This document shows, in pieces, positions 50,868 through 59,598 of a stretch of DNA of 64,000 nt (position 1 is its first letter; each line of letters opens with the position of its first letter). The notes beneath the pieces were generated by a model that was not told where the DNA came from, did not search any database, and worked only from the letters and a program-made list of their open reading frames with translations. Location of the stretch: assembly GCA_013297875.1 (NCBI GenBank), contig JAAFIW010000022.1:1-64000 (forward strand), read 5' to 3'. This DNA comes from Comamonadaceae bacterium. Its GTDB lineage: Bacteria > Pseudomonadota > Gammaproteobacteria > Burkholderiales > Burkholderiaceae_C. A program made the position numbers and the translations under genes.

Positions 50868-53800
50868 CTATGCAGACGTAGTGGCAGCCACCACCGCCTT
50901 CGGTTGCCCCAAATTTTTCAGCACATCCCGCACCATCTGCGCCCGGTCTTTCGCCTCGGGTAGCTCTTTTTCAATGCGCAGTTTTTCATTGCCCGCCAGC
51001 TTGATGTGTCGGTTTTTCTGGATCATTTCGATGATGCGCATGGCCTCAATCGGTGGGTCTTTCTTGAAGGTGATGGTGATCACGGCGGGCGCGGCATCGA
51101 CCTTGACCACGCCGTAAGGCTTGGCCAGCACGCGCAGGCGGTGCACGTCGATGAGGGTTTGGCCCTGGGGTGGCAGTTTCCCGAAGCGGTCGACGATTTC
51201 TTCGAGCAGGTTGTCAATTTGATCGTTGTTCTTGGCCGTTGCCAGCTTTTTGTAAAACGATAAGCGCAGATGCACGTCGCCGCAGTAGTCGCTGGGCAAG
51301 AGCGCGGGGGCGTGCAGGTTGATTTCGGTGGCGGCGCTCAAGGCGCTGAGCAGGTCGGGCTCGCGGCCTTCTTTGAGGCAGCGCACGGCTTCACTCAGCA
51401 TCTCGTTGTAGAGCTGAAAGCCGATTTCCATCATGTTGCCGCTCTGGTTTTCGCCCAGTACCTCGCCTGCGCCGCGAATCTCCAGGTCGTGCATGGCCAA
51501 ATAGAAGCCGCTGCCCAGTTCTTCCATTTGCTGAATCGCGTCCAGCCGCTGCTGCGCTTGCTTGGTCAGGCTTTCGGTGTCAGGAACCATCAAATAGGCA
51601 TAGGCCTGGTGGTGACTGCGGCCCACCCTTCCTCTGAGTTGATGCAGTTGCGCGAGACCAAACTTGTCGGCGCGGGAGATCACGATGGTGTTGGCCGTGG
51701 GCACGTCAATGCCGGTTTCGATGATGGTGGAGCACAGCAGCAGGTTGTAGCGCTGGGCCACAAAGTCGCGCATCACGCGCTCCAGTTCGCGCTCGGGCAT
51801 CTGGCCGTGGGCCACGGCAATGCGGGCTTCGGGCAGCAATTCTTCCAGCCGGGCGCGGCGGTTTTCGATGGTTTCCACCTCGTTGTGCAAAAAGTAGATT
51901 TGCCCGCCGCGTTTGAGCTCGCGCAGCACCGCTTCGCGAATCACGCCTGCACCTTCGTTGCGCACAAAAGTTTTGATGGCCAGGCGGCGCTGGGGCGCGG
52001 TGGCAATCACGCTCAAATCACGCAGGCCTTCCAGCGCCATGCCCAGGGTGCGGGGAATCGGCGTGGCGGTGAGCGTGAGCACGTCCACCTCGGCGCGCAG
52101 GGCTTTCATCTGCTCCTTGTGGCGCACGCCAAAACGGTGCTCTTCGTCAATGATGAGCAGGCCCAGATTGTGAAACTTGGTGGACTCACTGAGGAGCTTG
52201 TGCGTGCCCACCACGATGTCCACCGTGCCGTCGGCAATGCCTTTTATGGAGGCGGTGATTTCCTTGCCCGAGCGAAAGCGCGAGACCTCTGCCACCTTCA
52301 CCGGCCATTTGCTGAAACGGTCGACCAGCGTCTGGTAGTGCTGCTCGGCCAGCAAGGTGGTGGGCGCTAAAAACGCCACTTGCTTGCCACCGGTCACGGC
52401 CACAAACACCGCGCGCAAAGCCACCTCGGTTTTGCCAAAGCCCACATCGCCGCAGACCAGGCGATCCATGGGGCGGGGGGAAATCATGTCTTGAATCACC
52501 GCGTGGATGGCGGCGTTCTGGTCGGCGGTTTCCTGAAAGCCAAAGTCGTTGGCAAAGGTTTCGTAGTCTTGCGCGCTGTAGCGGAAGGGGTGGCCTTCGC
52601 GCAGGGCGCGGCGGGCGTAGATATTGAGCAGCTCGGCGGCGGAATCCCGGACTTGTTCGGCCGCCTTTCGCTTGGCCTTTTCCCACTGGCCACTGCCCAG
52701 GCGGTGCAGCGGCGCTTCATCGGCGCTCACGCCGGTGTAGCGGCTGATCAGGTGCAACTGGCTCACGGGCACATACAAGGTGGCGGCGTCGGCGTATTCC
52801 AGGTGCAGCATCTCTTGCAAGGCCGGTTCGCCTTGGCTGTCTTTTTCGCCCAGGTCCATGTTCACCAGGCCGCGGTAGCGGCCAATGCCGTGGGCCGAGT
52901 GAACGACCGGGTCGCCCACGTTGAGCTCGCTCAGGTCTTTGATCAATGCTTCCACATCGCTGACCTGCTCCTGCTTTTTGCGGCGGCGCGTGGTGGGGCC
53001 AGCGGCAAAGAGCTCGGTTTCGGTGACGAAGTCAACCGCGTGTTCCAGCCAGCTGAAACCCGTGGTCAGCGCGGCGGTGGCGATGCCGAATTTTTCGCTG
53101 CTGGTCAGGAAGTCTTCCAGGGAATCAAAGGCGGGTGGCGACAGCTGGCTGGCGCGCACAAAGTCCAACAGGCTCTCGCGGCGGCCATCGCTTTCGGCCA
53201 GCAGCAGCAGGCGGTGCTGGGTGTTTTTGGCGTGGGTTTTCAGGCGGGCAAGAGGGTCTTCTGCGCCTCGGACGACGGAGAGGACGGGGAGGGGGGCCAG
53301 GTCGGGGTAGGGGCTTGGGTCTTCGATCGAGGGGTTGGCGCGCATGCCCCCACCCCCGCCCTCCCCCGGGAGGGGAGGGAGTAATTCATGCTCTCCCCCG
53401 CTGGGGGAAGAAATCAGGCTCCCTCCCCCCCTGGGGGAGGGTTGGGGTGGGGGCACGAGCGCTACATCACTCACAGCCCGCACCACCAACTGCGCATGCC
53501 CATTGGCCCGTGCATAAAACTGCTCACTGCTCAAAAACAGCGCATCCGGCGGCAGCACGGGTTGCTCGGGGTTGCCTTGCAGCAGGCGGTAGCGGTCGCG
53601 GGTGTCTTGCCAGAAGCGCTGGAAGGCCGGCTCCAGGTCGCCGTGCAGCACCACGGTCGCACCCTCGCCCACGTAGTCAAACACCGTGGCGGTTTCGTCA
53701 AAAAATAAGGGCAGGTAGTACTCGATACCGGCGGTTGCCACGCCGTTGCCCATGTCTTTGTAAATGCGGCTTTTGGTCGGATCGCCTTCCAGCAGCTCGC

Positions 53801-54539
53801 GCCAGCGGCTTCTGAATTTGGCACGCGCTGCCTCGTCCATCGGGAACTCGCGACCCGGCAGCAGGCGCACCTCGGGCACGGGGTACAGGCTGCGCTGGGT
53901 ATCAGGGTCAAAGGTGCGGATGCTGTCGATCTCGTCGTCAAACAAATCCACCCGAAACGGCACCAGGCTACCCATGGGAAACAGGTCAATCAGCCCGCCA
54001 CGCACCGCGTATTCACCGGGGCTGACCACCTGCGTGACATGGCTGTAGCCCGCGAGTGTGAGCTGGGCTTTCAGCTTGGCTTCATCGAGCTTTTGCTTGG
54101 TTTTGAACGAGAAGGTGTAACCCGCCAAAAACGCAGGCGGGGCCACGCGGTACAGCGCGGTGGTGGCAGGCACCAGCACCACGTCGGCACCGGTTGCCTT
54201 GTCTCTTTGGCTGATACGCCAGAGCGTTGCGAGCCGCTCGCTGATCAAGTCCTGGTGCGGCGAAAAGCTGTCGTAAGGCAGGGTTTCCCAGTCGGGGAAC
54301 AGGGCAGTGCGTACCTCGGGCGCGAAAAAAGCCATTTCGTCGATCAAACGCCGCGCGTCGCTGGCGTCGGCGGTCACGATGGCGGTGAGCTTGCCTGCGG
54401 CCTTTTCGCGCTGCGCCAGTTGCCCCAGCAGCAGGGCGTCGGCACTGCCGGTGGGGCGGGGCAGGGTGTAGCGTTTGCCGTGGGTGAGTTTGGGGAGATC
54501 CATGCCGCGTGAAATCTGGTTTCGAAAATACGAAAACAC
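50868..54539 (-). CDS. mfd: Transcription-repair coupling factor
   Basis: A 1223-aa protein (an ATG at 54503 is the other possible start). It has the UvrB-like N-terminal modules, an RNA polymerase-interacting domain (VHSAHGIGRYRGL), and a RecG-like helicase: Walker A CGDVGFGKTEVALRA, LIIDEEHRFGVRHKE, and the C-terminal TRCF domain (LRLSFYKKLATAKN). Residues about 360-400 are a proline/glycine insertion (PPPQPSPRGGGS, LPPLPGEGGGGG) made by a DNA repeat, between the N-terminal modules. It removes stalled RNA polymerase and recruits UvrA. Confidence 0.95.
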   Translation of the reverse strand: MFSYFRNQISRGMDLPKLTHGKRYTLPRPTGSADALLLGQLAQREKAAGKLTAIVTADASDARRLIDEMAFFAPEVRTALFPDWETLPYDSFSPHQDLISERLATLWRISQRDKATGADVVLVPATTALYRVAPPAFLAGYTFSFKTKQKLDEAKLKAQLTLAGYSHVTQVVSPGEYAVRGGLIDLFPMGSLVPFRVDLFDDEIDSIRTFDPDTQRSLYPVPEVRLLPGREFPMDEAARAKFRSRWRELLEGDPTKSRIYKDMGNGVATAGIEYYLPLFFDETATVFDYVGEGATVVLHGDLEPAFQRFWQDTRDRYRLLQGNPEQPVLPPDALFLSSEQFYARANGHAQLVVRAVSDVALVPPPQPSPRGGGSLISSPSGGEHELLPPLPGEGGGGGMRANPSIEDPSPYPDLAPLPVLSVVRGAEDPLARLKTHAKNTQHRLLLLAESDGRRESLLDFVRASQLSPPAFDSLEDFLTSSEKFGIATAALTTGFSWLEHAVDFVTETELFAAGPTTRRRKKQEQVSDVEALIKDLSELNVGDPVVHSAHGIGRYRGLVNMDLGEKDSQGEPALQEMLHLEYADAATLYVPVSQLHLISRYTGVSADEAPLHRLGSGQWEKAKRKAAEQVRDSAAELLNIYARRALREGHPFRYSAQDYETFANDFGFQETADQNAAIHAVIQDMISPRPMDRLVCGDVGFGKTEVALRAVFVAVTGGKQVAFLAPTTLLAEQHYQTLVDRFSKWPVKVAEVSRFRSGKEITASIKGIADGTVDIVVGTHKLLSESTKFHNLGLLIIDEEHRFGVRHKEQMKALRAEVDVLTLTATPIPRTLGMALEGLRDLSVIATAPQRRLAIKTFVRNEGAGVIREAVLRELKRGGQIYFLHNEVETIENRRARLEELLPEARIAVAHGQMPERELERVMRDFVAQRYNLLLCSTIIETGIDVPTANTIVISRADKFGLAQLHQLRGRVGRSHHQAYAYLMVPDTESLTKQAQQRLDAIQQMEELGSGFYLAMHDLEIRGAGEVLGENQSGNMMEIGFQLYNEMLSEAVRCLKEGREPDLLSALSAATEINLHAPALLPSDYCGDVHLRLSFYKKLATAKNNDQIDNLLEEIVDRFGKLPPQGQTLIDVHRLRVLAKPYGVVKVDAAPAVITITFKKDPPIEAMRIIEMIQKNRHIKLAGNEKLRIEKELPEAKDRAQMVRDVLKNLGQPKAVVAATTSA
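53344..53462. repeat. GC-rich palindromic repeats inside mfd
   Basis: Two palindromic units: CCCTCCCCCGGGAGGGGAGG near 53360, and CTCCCTCCCCCCCTGGGGGA near 53419. The first shares GCCCCCACCCCCGCCCTCCC with the yheS repeat at 39296. All are in frame and free of stops on the coding strand, giving about 40 extra residues. Confidence 0.8.
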
Positions 54540-54612
54540 CCCGAGCCAAGCGGGCCGGGGGTGGGTGTGAAACCGATTCTAGGCCGTGTGAATTCTTGGG
54601 ACGAGGGCGGCG

Positions 54613-55452
54613 TTAAGGATTGCCACTTTCCCTAAACCCCTGCAACGCCACCAACGCCGGAAACTCCGCCGCCCGCTTTTCCTTGCCCGCCATCACCGCC
54701 TCTCGAATATGCGCATTGCTCCAGATCACGCCTTGCAGCACGCCCATGTGTTTGAGCGCGTCCTCGGTGCTGTGGTCGCGGGTGTAGCTGATCGCTTGCT
54801 TGGTGCCCCAGATGGCCACGGGTGGCTTGTTGGCGATTTCGGCGGCGCATTGCAGTGCAGCGTCCACGGCTGCCTGTTGGCTTTCAAACACCTCGTTGAC
54901 CAGGCCCACAGCCAGGGCCTTGGCAGCGGGCATGCGGCGGCCGGTGTAGGCGTATTCGCGGGCCACGGCTTCGGGGATGAGTTTGGGCAGGCGCTGCAGG
55001 GTGCCCACGTCGGCCACCATGCCGATGTTGATTTCCTGGATGCAAAAGAAGGCGTCGGCTGACGCGTAACGAATGCAGCAGGCGGTCACCATGTCGACCG
55101 CGCCGCCGATGCAGCCGCCGTGGATGGCGGCAATCACCGGCATGCGCAGGGTTTCCAGCTTGGTGAAGGTGGCCTGCATGTCGGTGAGGCTGTCAAAAAT
55201 CGCGGCGCGGCCTTCGGGGCTGGTGTCGTTCATCGCAATCGCGTTGTCAAACGTGTCCAGCGCCATGCCGGCTGAAAAATGCTTGCCGGTGCTGGAGATC
55301 ACCAGCGCGCGGGCCGTGCCCTCTTTGTGCAGCCGGGTCAGCGCCGCGTCCAGCTCGCGCCAGAACTGCGGGTTCATGGTGTTCAGCGCCTCGGGGCGGC
55401 TGAGCACCAAGTGGGCGATGTGGTTTTGTTCGGTGAGGGTGAAGCAGTGCAT
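54613..55452 (-). CDS. Enoyl-CoA hydratase/isomerase family protein
   Basis: A 279-aa crotonase. Oxyanion-hole strands are STGKHFSAGMALDTF and IHGGCIGGAVDMVTACCIRY; SADAFFCIQEINIGMVADVG and GLVNEVFES follow the family. The aspartate of D-I-G-M/L replaced by EINIGMVADVG suggests dienoyl-CoA isomerase-like chemistry. The start is MHCFTLTEQN; in-frame sequence before it runs into the tRNA gene. Confidence 0.88.
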   Translation of the reverse strand: MHCFTLTEQNHIAHLVLSRPEALNTMNPQFWRELDAALTRLHKEGTARALVISSTGKHFSAGMALDTFDNAIAMNDTSPEGRAAIFDSLTDMQATFTKLETLRMPVIAAIHGGCIGGAVDMVTACCIRYASADAFFCIQEINIGMVADVGTLQRLPKLIPEAVAREYAYTGRRMPAAKALAVGLVNEVFESQQAAVDAALQCAAEIANKPPVAIWGTKQAISYTRDHSTEDALKHMGVLQGVIWSNAHIREAVMAGKEKRAAEFPALVALQGFRESGNP

Positions 55453-55524
55453 GGGGCGCTCCAAAAGCAGTTTCAGGATACAAAAAAGCCTGCAAGGCGC
55501 AAGCGTTGCAGGCTTTGGAAGAGA

Positions 55525-55609
55525 TGGTGCCCGGGGCCGGACTCGAACCGGCACGCCTTGCGGCGGGGGATTTTGAGTCCCCTGAGTCTACCAATTTCAC
55601 CACCCGGGC
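55525..55609 (-). tRNA. tRNA-Leu (anticodon CAA)
   Basis: An 85-nt tRNA with an encoded CCA end. On the minus strand it begins GCCCGGGTGGTGAAATTGGT and ends with GGTTCGAACCGGCCCCGGGC-ACCA-type sequence (the T-loop is GTTCGAG, the acceptor stem GCCCGGG pairs with CCCGGGC). The anticodon stem is GGGGA/TCCCC around CTCAAAA. The long variable arm (GCCGCAAGGC) is typical of leucine tRNAs. No integrated element lies next to it. Confidence 0.95.
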
Positions 55610-55649
55610 AGGATGCGGAAAAGCCGCAGATTATGGCACAGTGTGGGTC

Positions 55650-56579
55650 ATGAATTCAACACATAAACCTGTCGCCGCACCGTACCCAACCCTGGAAGAC
55701 GCCATTGGCAAAACCCCGCTGGTGGCTTTGCAGCGCATTGGTGCCGCTGCAAACGCTGCACGCGGCACGGTGGTGCTGGGCAAGCTGGAAGGCAACAACC
55801 CGGCGGGCTCGGTGAAAGACCGGCCTGCCTTGTCGATGATTGCGCGGGCGCAGGAGCGGGGGGAGATCAGCCCGGGCGACACGCTGATTGAGGCCACCTC
55901 GGGCAACACCGGCATTGCGCTGGCGATGGCGGCGGCCATCAAGGGTTACCGCATGGTGCTGATCATGCCGGAGGACTTGAGCATTGAACGCGCGCAGACC
56001 ATGAAGGCCTTTGGTGCCGAGCTCATTCTCACGCCCAAAACCGGCGGCATGGAGTACGCACGCGACCTGGCCGACCGCATGCAGCGCGAGGGCAAGGGCC
56101 GGGTGCTCGATCAGTTTGCCAATGCCGACAACCCGCGCATTCACTACGAAACCACCGGCCCCGAAATTTGGGACTACACGCAGGGGCGGGTGACGCACTT
56201 TGTGAGCGCCATGGGCACCACCGGCACCATCACCGGCGTGTCGCGGTTTTTGAAGGAGAAAAACCCCGCCATCAAGATCATTGGTGCCCAGCCCAGCGAG
56301 GGCTCGCGCATTCCAGGCATTCGCAAATGGCCCGAGGAATACCTGCCCAAAATCTACGACCCCAAGCAAGTGGATGAGCTGGTGCTGGTCACCCAGAACG
56401 ACGCCGAAGACATGTGCCGCCGCCTGGCGCGCGAGGAGGGCATTTTTGCCGGTGTGTCAGCGGCTGGTGCCTGCTGGGTGGCGCAGCAGATTGCGGCGCA
56501 CGCCAGCGACGCCACTGTGGTGTTCATCGTGTGCGACCGGGGCGACCGTTACCTGTCTACAGGAGTTTTTCCGGCGTGA
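55650..56579 (+). CDS. cysM: Cysteine synthase B (O-acetylserine sulfhydrylase)
   Basis: A 309-aa PLP enzyme. IGKTPLVALQRI at the start, PLP lysine K56 in NPAGSVKDRPA, TSGNTG at 83-88 and GTTGTITGVSRFLKE for phosphate binding. LPKIYDPKQVDELVLV and the shorter C-terminus fit CysM rather than CysK. Starts 40 bp after the tRNA gene on the other strand. Confidence 0.93.
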   Translation: MNSTHKPVAAPYPTLEDAIGKTPLVALQRIGAAANAARGTVVLGKLEGNNPAGSVKDRPALSMIARAQERGEISPGDTLIEATSGNTGIALAMAAAIKGYRMVLIMPEDLSIERAQTMKAFGAELILTPKTGGMEYARDLADRMQREGKGRVLDQFANADNPRIHYETTGPEIWDYTQGRVTHFVSAMGTTGTITGVSRFLKEKNPAIKIIGAQPSEGSRIPGIRKWPEEYLPKIYDPKQVDELVLVTQNDAEDMCRRLAREEGIFAGVSAAGACWVAQQIAAHASDATVVFIVCDRGDRYLSTGVFPA

Positions 56580-56590
56580 TTGAAGAGAAA

Positions 56591-56646
56591 TCGGCCAACA
56601 GCCCTTTCAAGTACTGCTCAAGCAGCTACCAAATAAATAGCAAACT
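56591..56646 (-). repeat. Interspersed repeat between cysM and the NUDIX gene
   Basis: TCGGCCAACAGCCCTTTCAA, then GTACTGCTCAAGCAGCTACC, then AAATAAATAGCAA. Reverse orientation. It fills most of the 79-bp gap. Confidence 0.75.
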
Positions 56647-56658
56647 GACGACCAACCC

Positions 56659-57186
56659 ATGCAATCCAAATACAAGTTCTGCCCCCAATGCGCCACGCCG
56701 CTGGCCCTGATCACGCAAGACGAAGACGGTGGCCCCAAGGCGCGGCTGCGGTGCACGGCCTGCGATTTCACCGCGTGGAACAACCCAGTGCCGGTGCTGG
56801 CAGCCGTCATTGAGTATCAAGGGCAGATCTTGTTGGCCCGCAACGCGGCCTGGCCGGGGCGCATGTTTGCCTTGATCACGGGCTTCATGGAGGCGGGCGA
56901 AACCCCGCAAGAAGGCATTGCCCGCGAAATCAAGGAAGAAACCAACCTGGATGCGGGGCCTTTGAGCCTGATTGGCGTGTATGACTTTCAGCGCATGAAC
57001 CAGATCATTGTGGCCTACCACGCCCAGGCCACGGGCGACGTGGTTTTGTCACCCGAGTTGGTCGAATACAAGCTGTACGCGCCGCAGGATGTGAAGTGCT
57101 GGCCGGCTGGCACCGGCTATGCGCTGGCCGACTGGCTCAAGAGCCGGGGGCATGAGCCGCAGTTTGTCGACTGGGGCAAAAAATAA
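56659..57186 (+). CDS. NUDIX hydrolase with N-terminal zinc ribbon
   Basis: A 175-aa protein. Zinc ribbon: C8, C11, C32, C35. Nudix box from G75: GFMEAGETPQEGIAREIKEE, the full GX5EX7REUXEE pattern. Related to the NudC/NADH pyrophosphatase branch, but shorter; the substrate is a nucleoside diphosphate derivative by family. Confidence 0.92.
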   Translation: MQSKYKFCPQCATPLALITQDEDGGPKARLRCTACDFTAWNNPVPVLAAVIEYQGQILLARNAAWPGRMFALITGFMEAGETPQEGIAREIKEETNLDAGPLSLIGVYDFQRMNQIIVAYHAQATGDVVLSPELVEYKLYAPQDVKCWPAGTGYALADWLKSRGHEPQFVDWGKK

Positions 57187-57226
57187 GCGCCGCCCTAAAA
57201 TTGAGCCTATTTAGGAAACATCTCTC

Positions 57227-57454
57227 ATGCAAATTGACAAAGAAATCGACACCCGCGGCCTGAACTGCCCGCTGCCTATTCTGAAAGCCAAAAAAGCGTT
57301 GACCGACATGCAGACCGGGCAGTTGCTCAAGGTGGTGGCCACCGACGCGGGCTCCATGCGTGACTTTCAGGCTTTTGCCAAGCAGACCGGCAATGAGTTG
57401 GTAGAGCAGCAAACGGCGGGTGTGGAGTTCATTCACGTGCTGCGCAGACGCTGA
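57227..57454 (+). CDS. TusA/SirA-like sulfur carrier
   Basis: A 75-aa protein: DTRGLNCPLPILKAKKAL with Cys 14 and the CPxP motif, the persulfide carrier signature. It may deliver sulfur for tRNA thiolation or cofactor synthesis. The gene ends 8 bp before thiL, which is convergent. Confidence 0.92.
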   Translation: MQIDKEIDTRGLNCPLPILKAKKALTDMQTGQLLKVVATDAGSMRDFQAFAKQTGNELVEQQTAGVEFIHVLRRR

Positions 57455-57462
57455 ACACCTAA

Positions 57463-58446
57463 TCAAGCAAAGTGGTCAAACGACCCATACGCATGGGTGA
57501 CGGCTGCGCCATATTGATCGACCAGCCGCGTTCCCATCTCTTGCTCGATCACGCCAATCCGCGTCACCAGCATTTGCGCTGAGTCGGCGGCGGCCTGCAC
57601 CGCCTGGCGCTGGGCAGGGGGCGCGGTGAAGGCCAGCTCGTAGTCGTCGCCGCCAGCCAACACGCATTCCAAGGCCCATTTGGAGTCAAAACTGCTGTCC
57701 GCCCAGGAATAATCTGCTCGGGCAGCTAGTAATTTGATAGCAATCGAGGTGTCGATGCGGGCCCCCACCTGCGAGGCAGCGAGGATGTGCCCCAAGTCGC
57801 CCAGCAAGCCATCGCTGATGTCAATGGCCGCGCTGGCCACCCCGCGCAGGGCCTGGCCCAAGGCAACGCGGGGTGTGGGTTGCTCCATGCGGGCGCGGGC
57901 GGCTTCAAACACCGCCTGGGGCAGTGACACCGTGCCGCGAAAAGCTTCCAGCGCCAGCCGGGCATCGCCCACCGTGCCGCTGACGTAGAGGTCGTCGCCG
58001 GCGCGGGCACCGCTGCGCAACAAGGCTTGACCTTTGGGAACTTCGCCAAACACGGTGATGCAGATGGCCAGCGGCCCGCGCGTGGTGTCGCCACCAACCA
58101 GCGTGCAGCCATGCGCGTCGGCCAGCGCAAACAGGCCTTGCGAGAAGCCGGCCAGCCAGACTTCATCGACCGTGGGCATGGCCAGCGCCAAGGTGAAGGC
58201 CAGCGGGCGGGCACCACAGGCGGCCAGGTCACTCAAGTTCACTGCCAGGGCCTTGTGGCCCAGGTGGGCAGGGTTGACGGTGGACAGGAAGTGACGCCCG
58301 TCAATCAGCATGTCGCTGGAAACGGCCAACTGCATGCCGGGGGCGGGCTGGAGCAGGGCGCAGTCATCACCAATGCCCAGGGCTACGGCGGGGCTGGCGG
58401 CTTGCGGGCGGGCGAAGTAGCGCTGGATTAATTCAAATTCGCCCAT
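57463..58446 (-). CDS. thiL: Thiamine-monophosphate kinase
   Basis: A 327-aa enzyme making thiamine diphosphate. GIGDDCALLQPAPGMQL, SSDMLIDGRHFL, GGDTTRGPL, AIDISDGLLGDLGHIL and CVLAGGDDYELAFT are ThiL motifs. Between RID and LAGGDDYEL, residues about 233-255 (AIKLLAARADYSWADSSFDS) are encoded by an interspersed repeat and replace a loop that is usually shorter. The start is MGEFELIQRYF. Confidence 0.92.
   Translation of the reverse strand: MGEFELIQRYFARPQAASPAVALGIGDDCALLQPAPGMQLAVSSDMLIDGRHFLSTVNPAHLGHKALAVNLSDLAACGARPLAFTLALAMPTVDEVWLAGFSQGLFALADAHGCTLVGGDTTRGPLAICITVFGEVPKGQALLRSGARAGDDLYVSGTVGDARLALEAFRGTVSLPQAVFEAARARMEQPTPRVALGQALRGVASAAIDISDGLLGDLGHILAASQVGARIDTSIAIKLLAARADYSWADSSFDSKWALECVLAGGDDYELAFTAPPAQRQAVQAAADSAQMLVTRIGVIEQEMGTRLVDQYGAAVTHAYGSFDHFA
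57687..57745 (-). repeat. Interspersed repeat inside thiL
   Basis: GTCAAAACTGCTGTCCGCCC, AGGAATAATCTGCTCGGGCA, GCTAGTAATTTGATAGCAAT. It is in the opposite orientation, relative to the gene, from the copies in prmB and the primase, and still free of stops. Confidence 0.75.
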
Positions 58447-58450
58447 GGGG

Positions 58451-59590
58451 TCATTGCACCTCGATCTTGTCCACCAGCAAGTCCAGATAAGTTTTCTCAT
58501 CCATGTTGATGCGGATCCTCACCGGCAGGTATTGCAGGCTGGGCGCAAACCACATTTCGACGTTGATGGGGCCGCGCGGGTTGGCCACCGGCCGGGGTTT
58601 GAGGTGGAAGGCCTGCACCGGGCCCAGGCGTGGTGTGTACAGGGTGACCTCTTCCACGATGTCGTAGGTCCAGTCGTTCACGCCGCCGGGGCGCGCCAGC
58701 GGGAGGGTGACGGTTTTGCCCACTTGCAGCAGGGCGCGGCCGGTGGCGAACTGGTGGCTGAGTTCAACGAACTGGCTGGCTGTGTCCTGCACGCCGTCGG
58801 GGCGGGGCACCTGTTTACCGTCGTTTAAGGTGACGAACTGATCGTCCAGTGCGGCCACGGTGCGACGGCCACCACCACGGGTTTCTTGATAGGCACTGGG
58901 CTGCAGGCCGTGGGGTGCGACGTGGCCCTGGCTGGTCATGACGAAACCACCCAAAAGTCCCAGACTCACATCAACTTGCACTTGGTAGCGGTCTTTTTGG
59001 CGCTGCCACACCACCTGGGCATCACCGTTCAATTCATTGCGAAAAAACCCACTGACGCGGTAGCGCAGCCGCGTGTCGCCCGGCCAGCTGGCCAGCACGT
59101 CGGTCACGCTGCCTTGGGGGGTGCTGGGGGTGGGGGGTGGCATGGGGCCTACCGCGAAACCGTTTTGTGGTGGCCCGCTGTTGCCGCCGGGGCCGCTGGC
59201 CAATGTGTTGTTGGGTGTGGGGGGTTGGGGCTCGACGACGGGTGCTGGCGACGGGGTGGGCGCAGCCACGGGTGGCTCGGGTGGGGGTGCGGTGGGGGTT
59301 TGAACGATCGTGGTTTTTGCTATGGTTGTGATAGCTGGTCGAGCAGGTTTTTCAGGGGCTACAACGGGTTTTGGCTGTTGTGCAACCGGCTGGGGCGCGG
59401 GTGCCTGCTGGCTGATGGTGCGGGTCAGCATGGGCGCGCCCATCAGTGGCATGGCGGGTGCTTCGCGCCAGCGGCTGGCCAGCCAGGCCAGGCTGAGCGC
59501 ATGGGCTATCAGCACGGCCACAGCCAGCCAGGTGACCACGCGGGCGGGGCGCGTGGGCTGGTGTGGGGCTGGGTGGGAGCGCGCGGACAT
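58451..59590 (-). CDS. DUF3108 domain-containing protein
   Basis: A 379-aa protein. Residues 1-20 are basic/proline-rich, then one membrane segment (VVTWLAVAVLIAHALSLAWL), a proline-rich linker to about residue 160, and a DUF3108 domain (DTRLRYRVSGFFRNEL, TYDIVEEVTLYTP, EMWFAPSLQYLPVRIRI). It is probably periplasmic and anchored at the N-terminus. The fold is a beta-sheet often found near cell-envelope genes; function unknown. Residues around 71-92 (EKPARPAITTIAKT) derive from the interspersed repeat. Confidence 0.85.
   Translation of the reverse strand: MSARSHPAPHQPTRPARVVTWLAVAVLIAHALSLAWLASRWREAPAMPLMGAPMLTRTISQQAPAPQPVAQQPKPVVAPEKPARPAITTIAKTTIVQTPTAPPPEPPVAAPTPSPAPVVEPQPPTPNNTLASGPGGNSGPPQNGFAVGPMPPPTPSTPQGSVTDVLASWPGDTRLRYRVSGFFRNELNGDAQVVWQRQKDRYQVQVDVSLGLLGGFVMTSQGHVAPHGLQPSAYQETRGGGRRTVAALDDQFVTLNDGKQVPRPDGVQDTASQFVELSHQFATGRALLQVGKTVTLPLARPGGVNDWTYDIVEEVTLYTPRLGPVQAFHLKPRPVANPRGPINVEMWFAPSLQYLPVRIRINMDEKTYLDLLVDKIEVQ
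59314..59378 (+). repeat. Diverged interspersed repeat inside the DUF3108 gene
   Basis: TGTGATAGCTGGTCGAGCAG, GTTTTTCAGGGGCTACAACG, GGTTTTGGCTGTTG. It reads PKPVVAPEKPARPAITTIAK on the coding strand, in the same frame as the primase copy. Confidence 0.55.
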
Positions 59591-59598
59591 GGCGGGAA

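Noticed and set aside
51270-53384. Long plus-strand frames opposite mfd
   Set aside because: Shadow frames of mfd; low-complexity His/Gln/Gly-rich products and no ribosome sites.
55525-55609. tRNA-Leu as an integration site
   Set aside because: No integrase gene or repeated tRNA 3' end is found next to it; housekeeping genes flank it on both sides.
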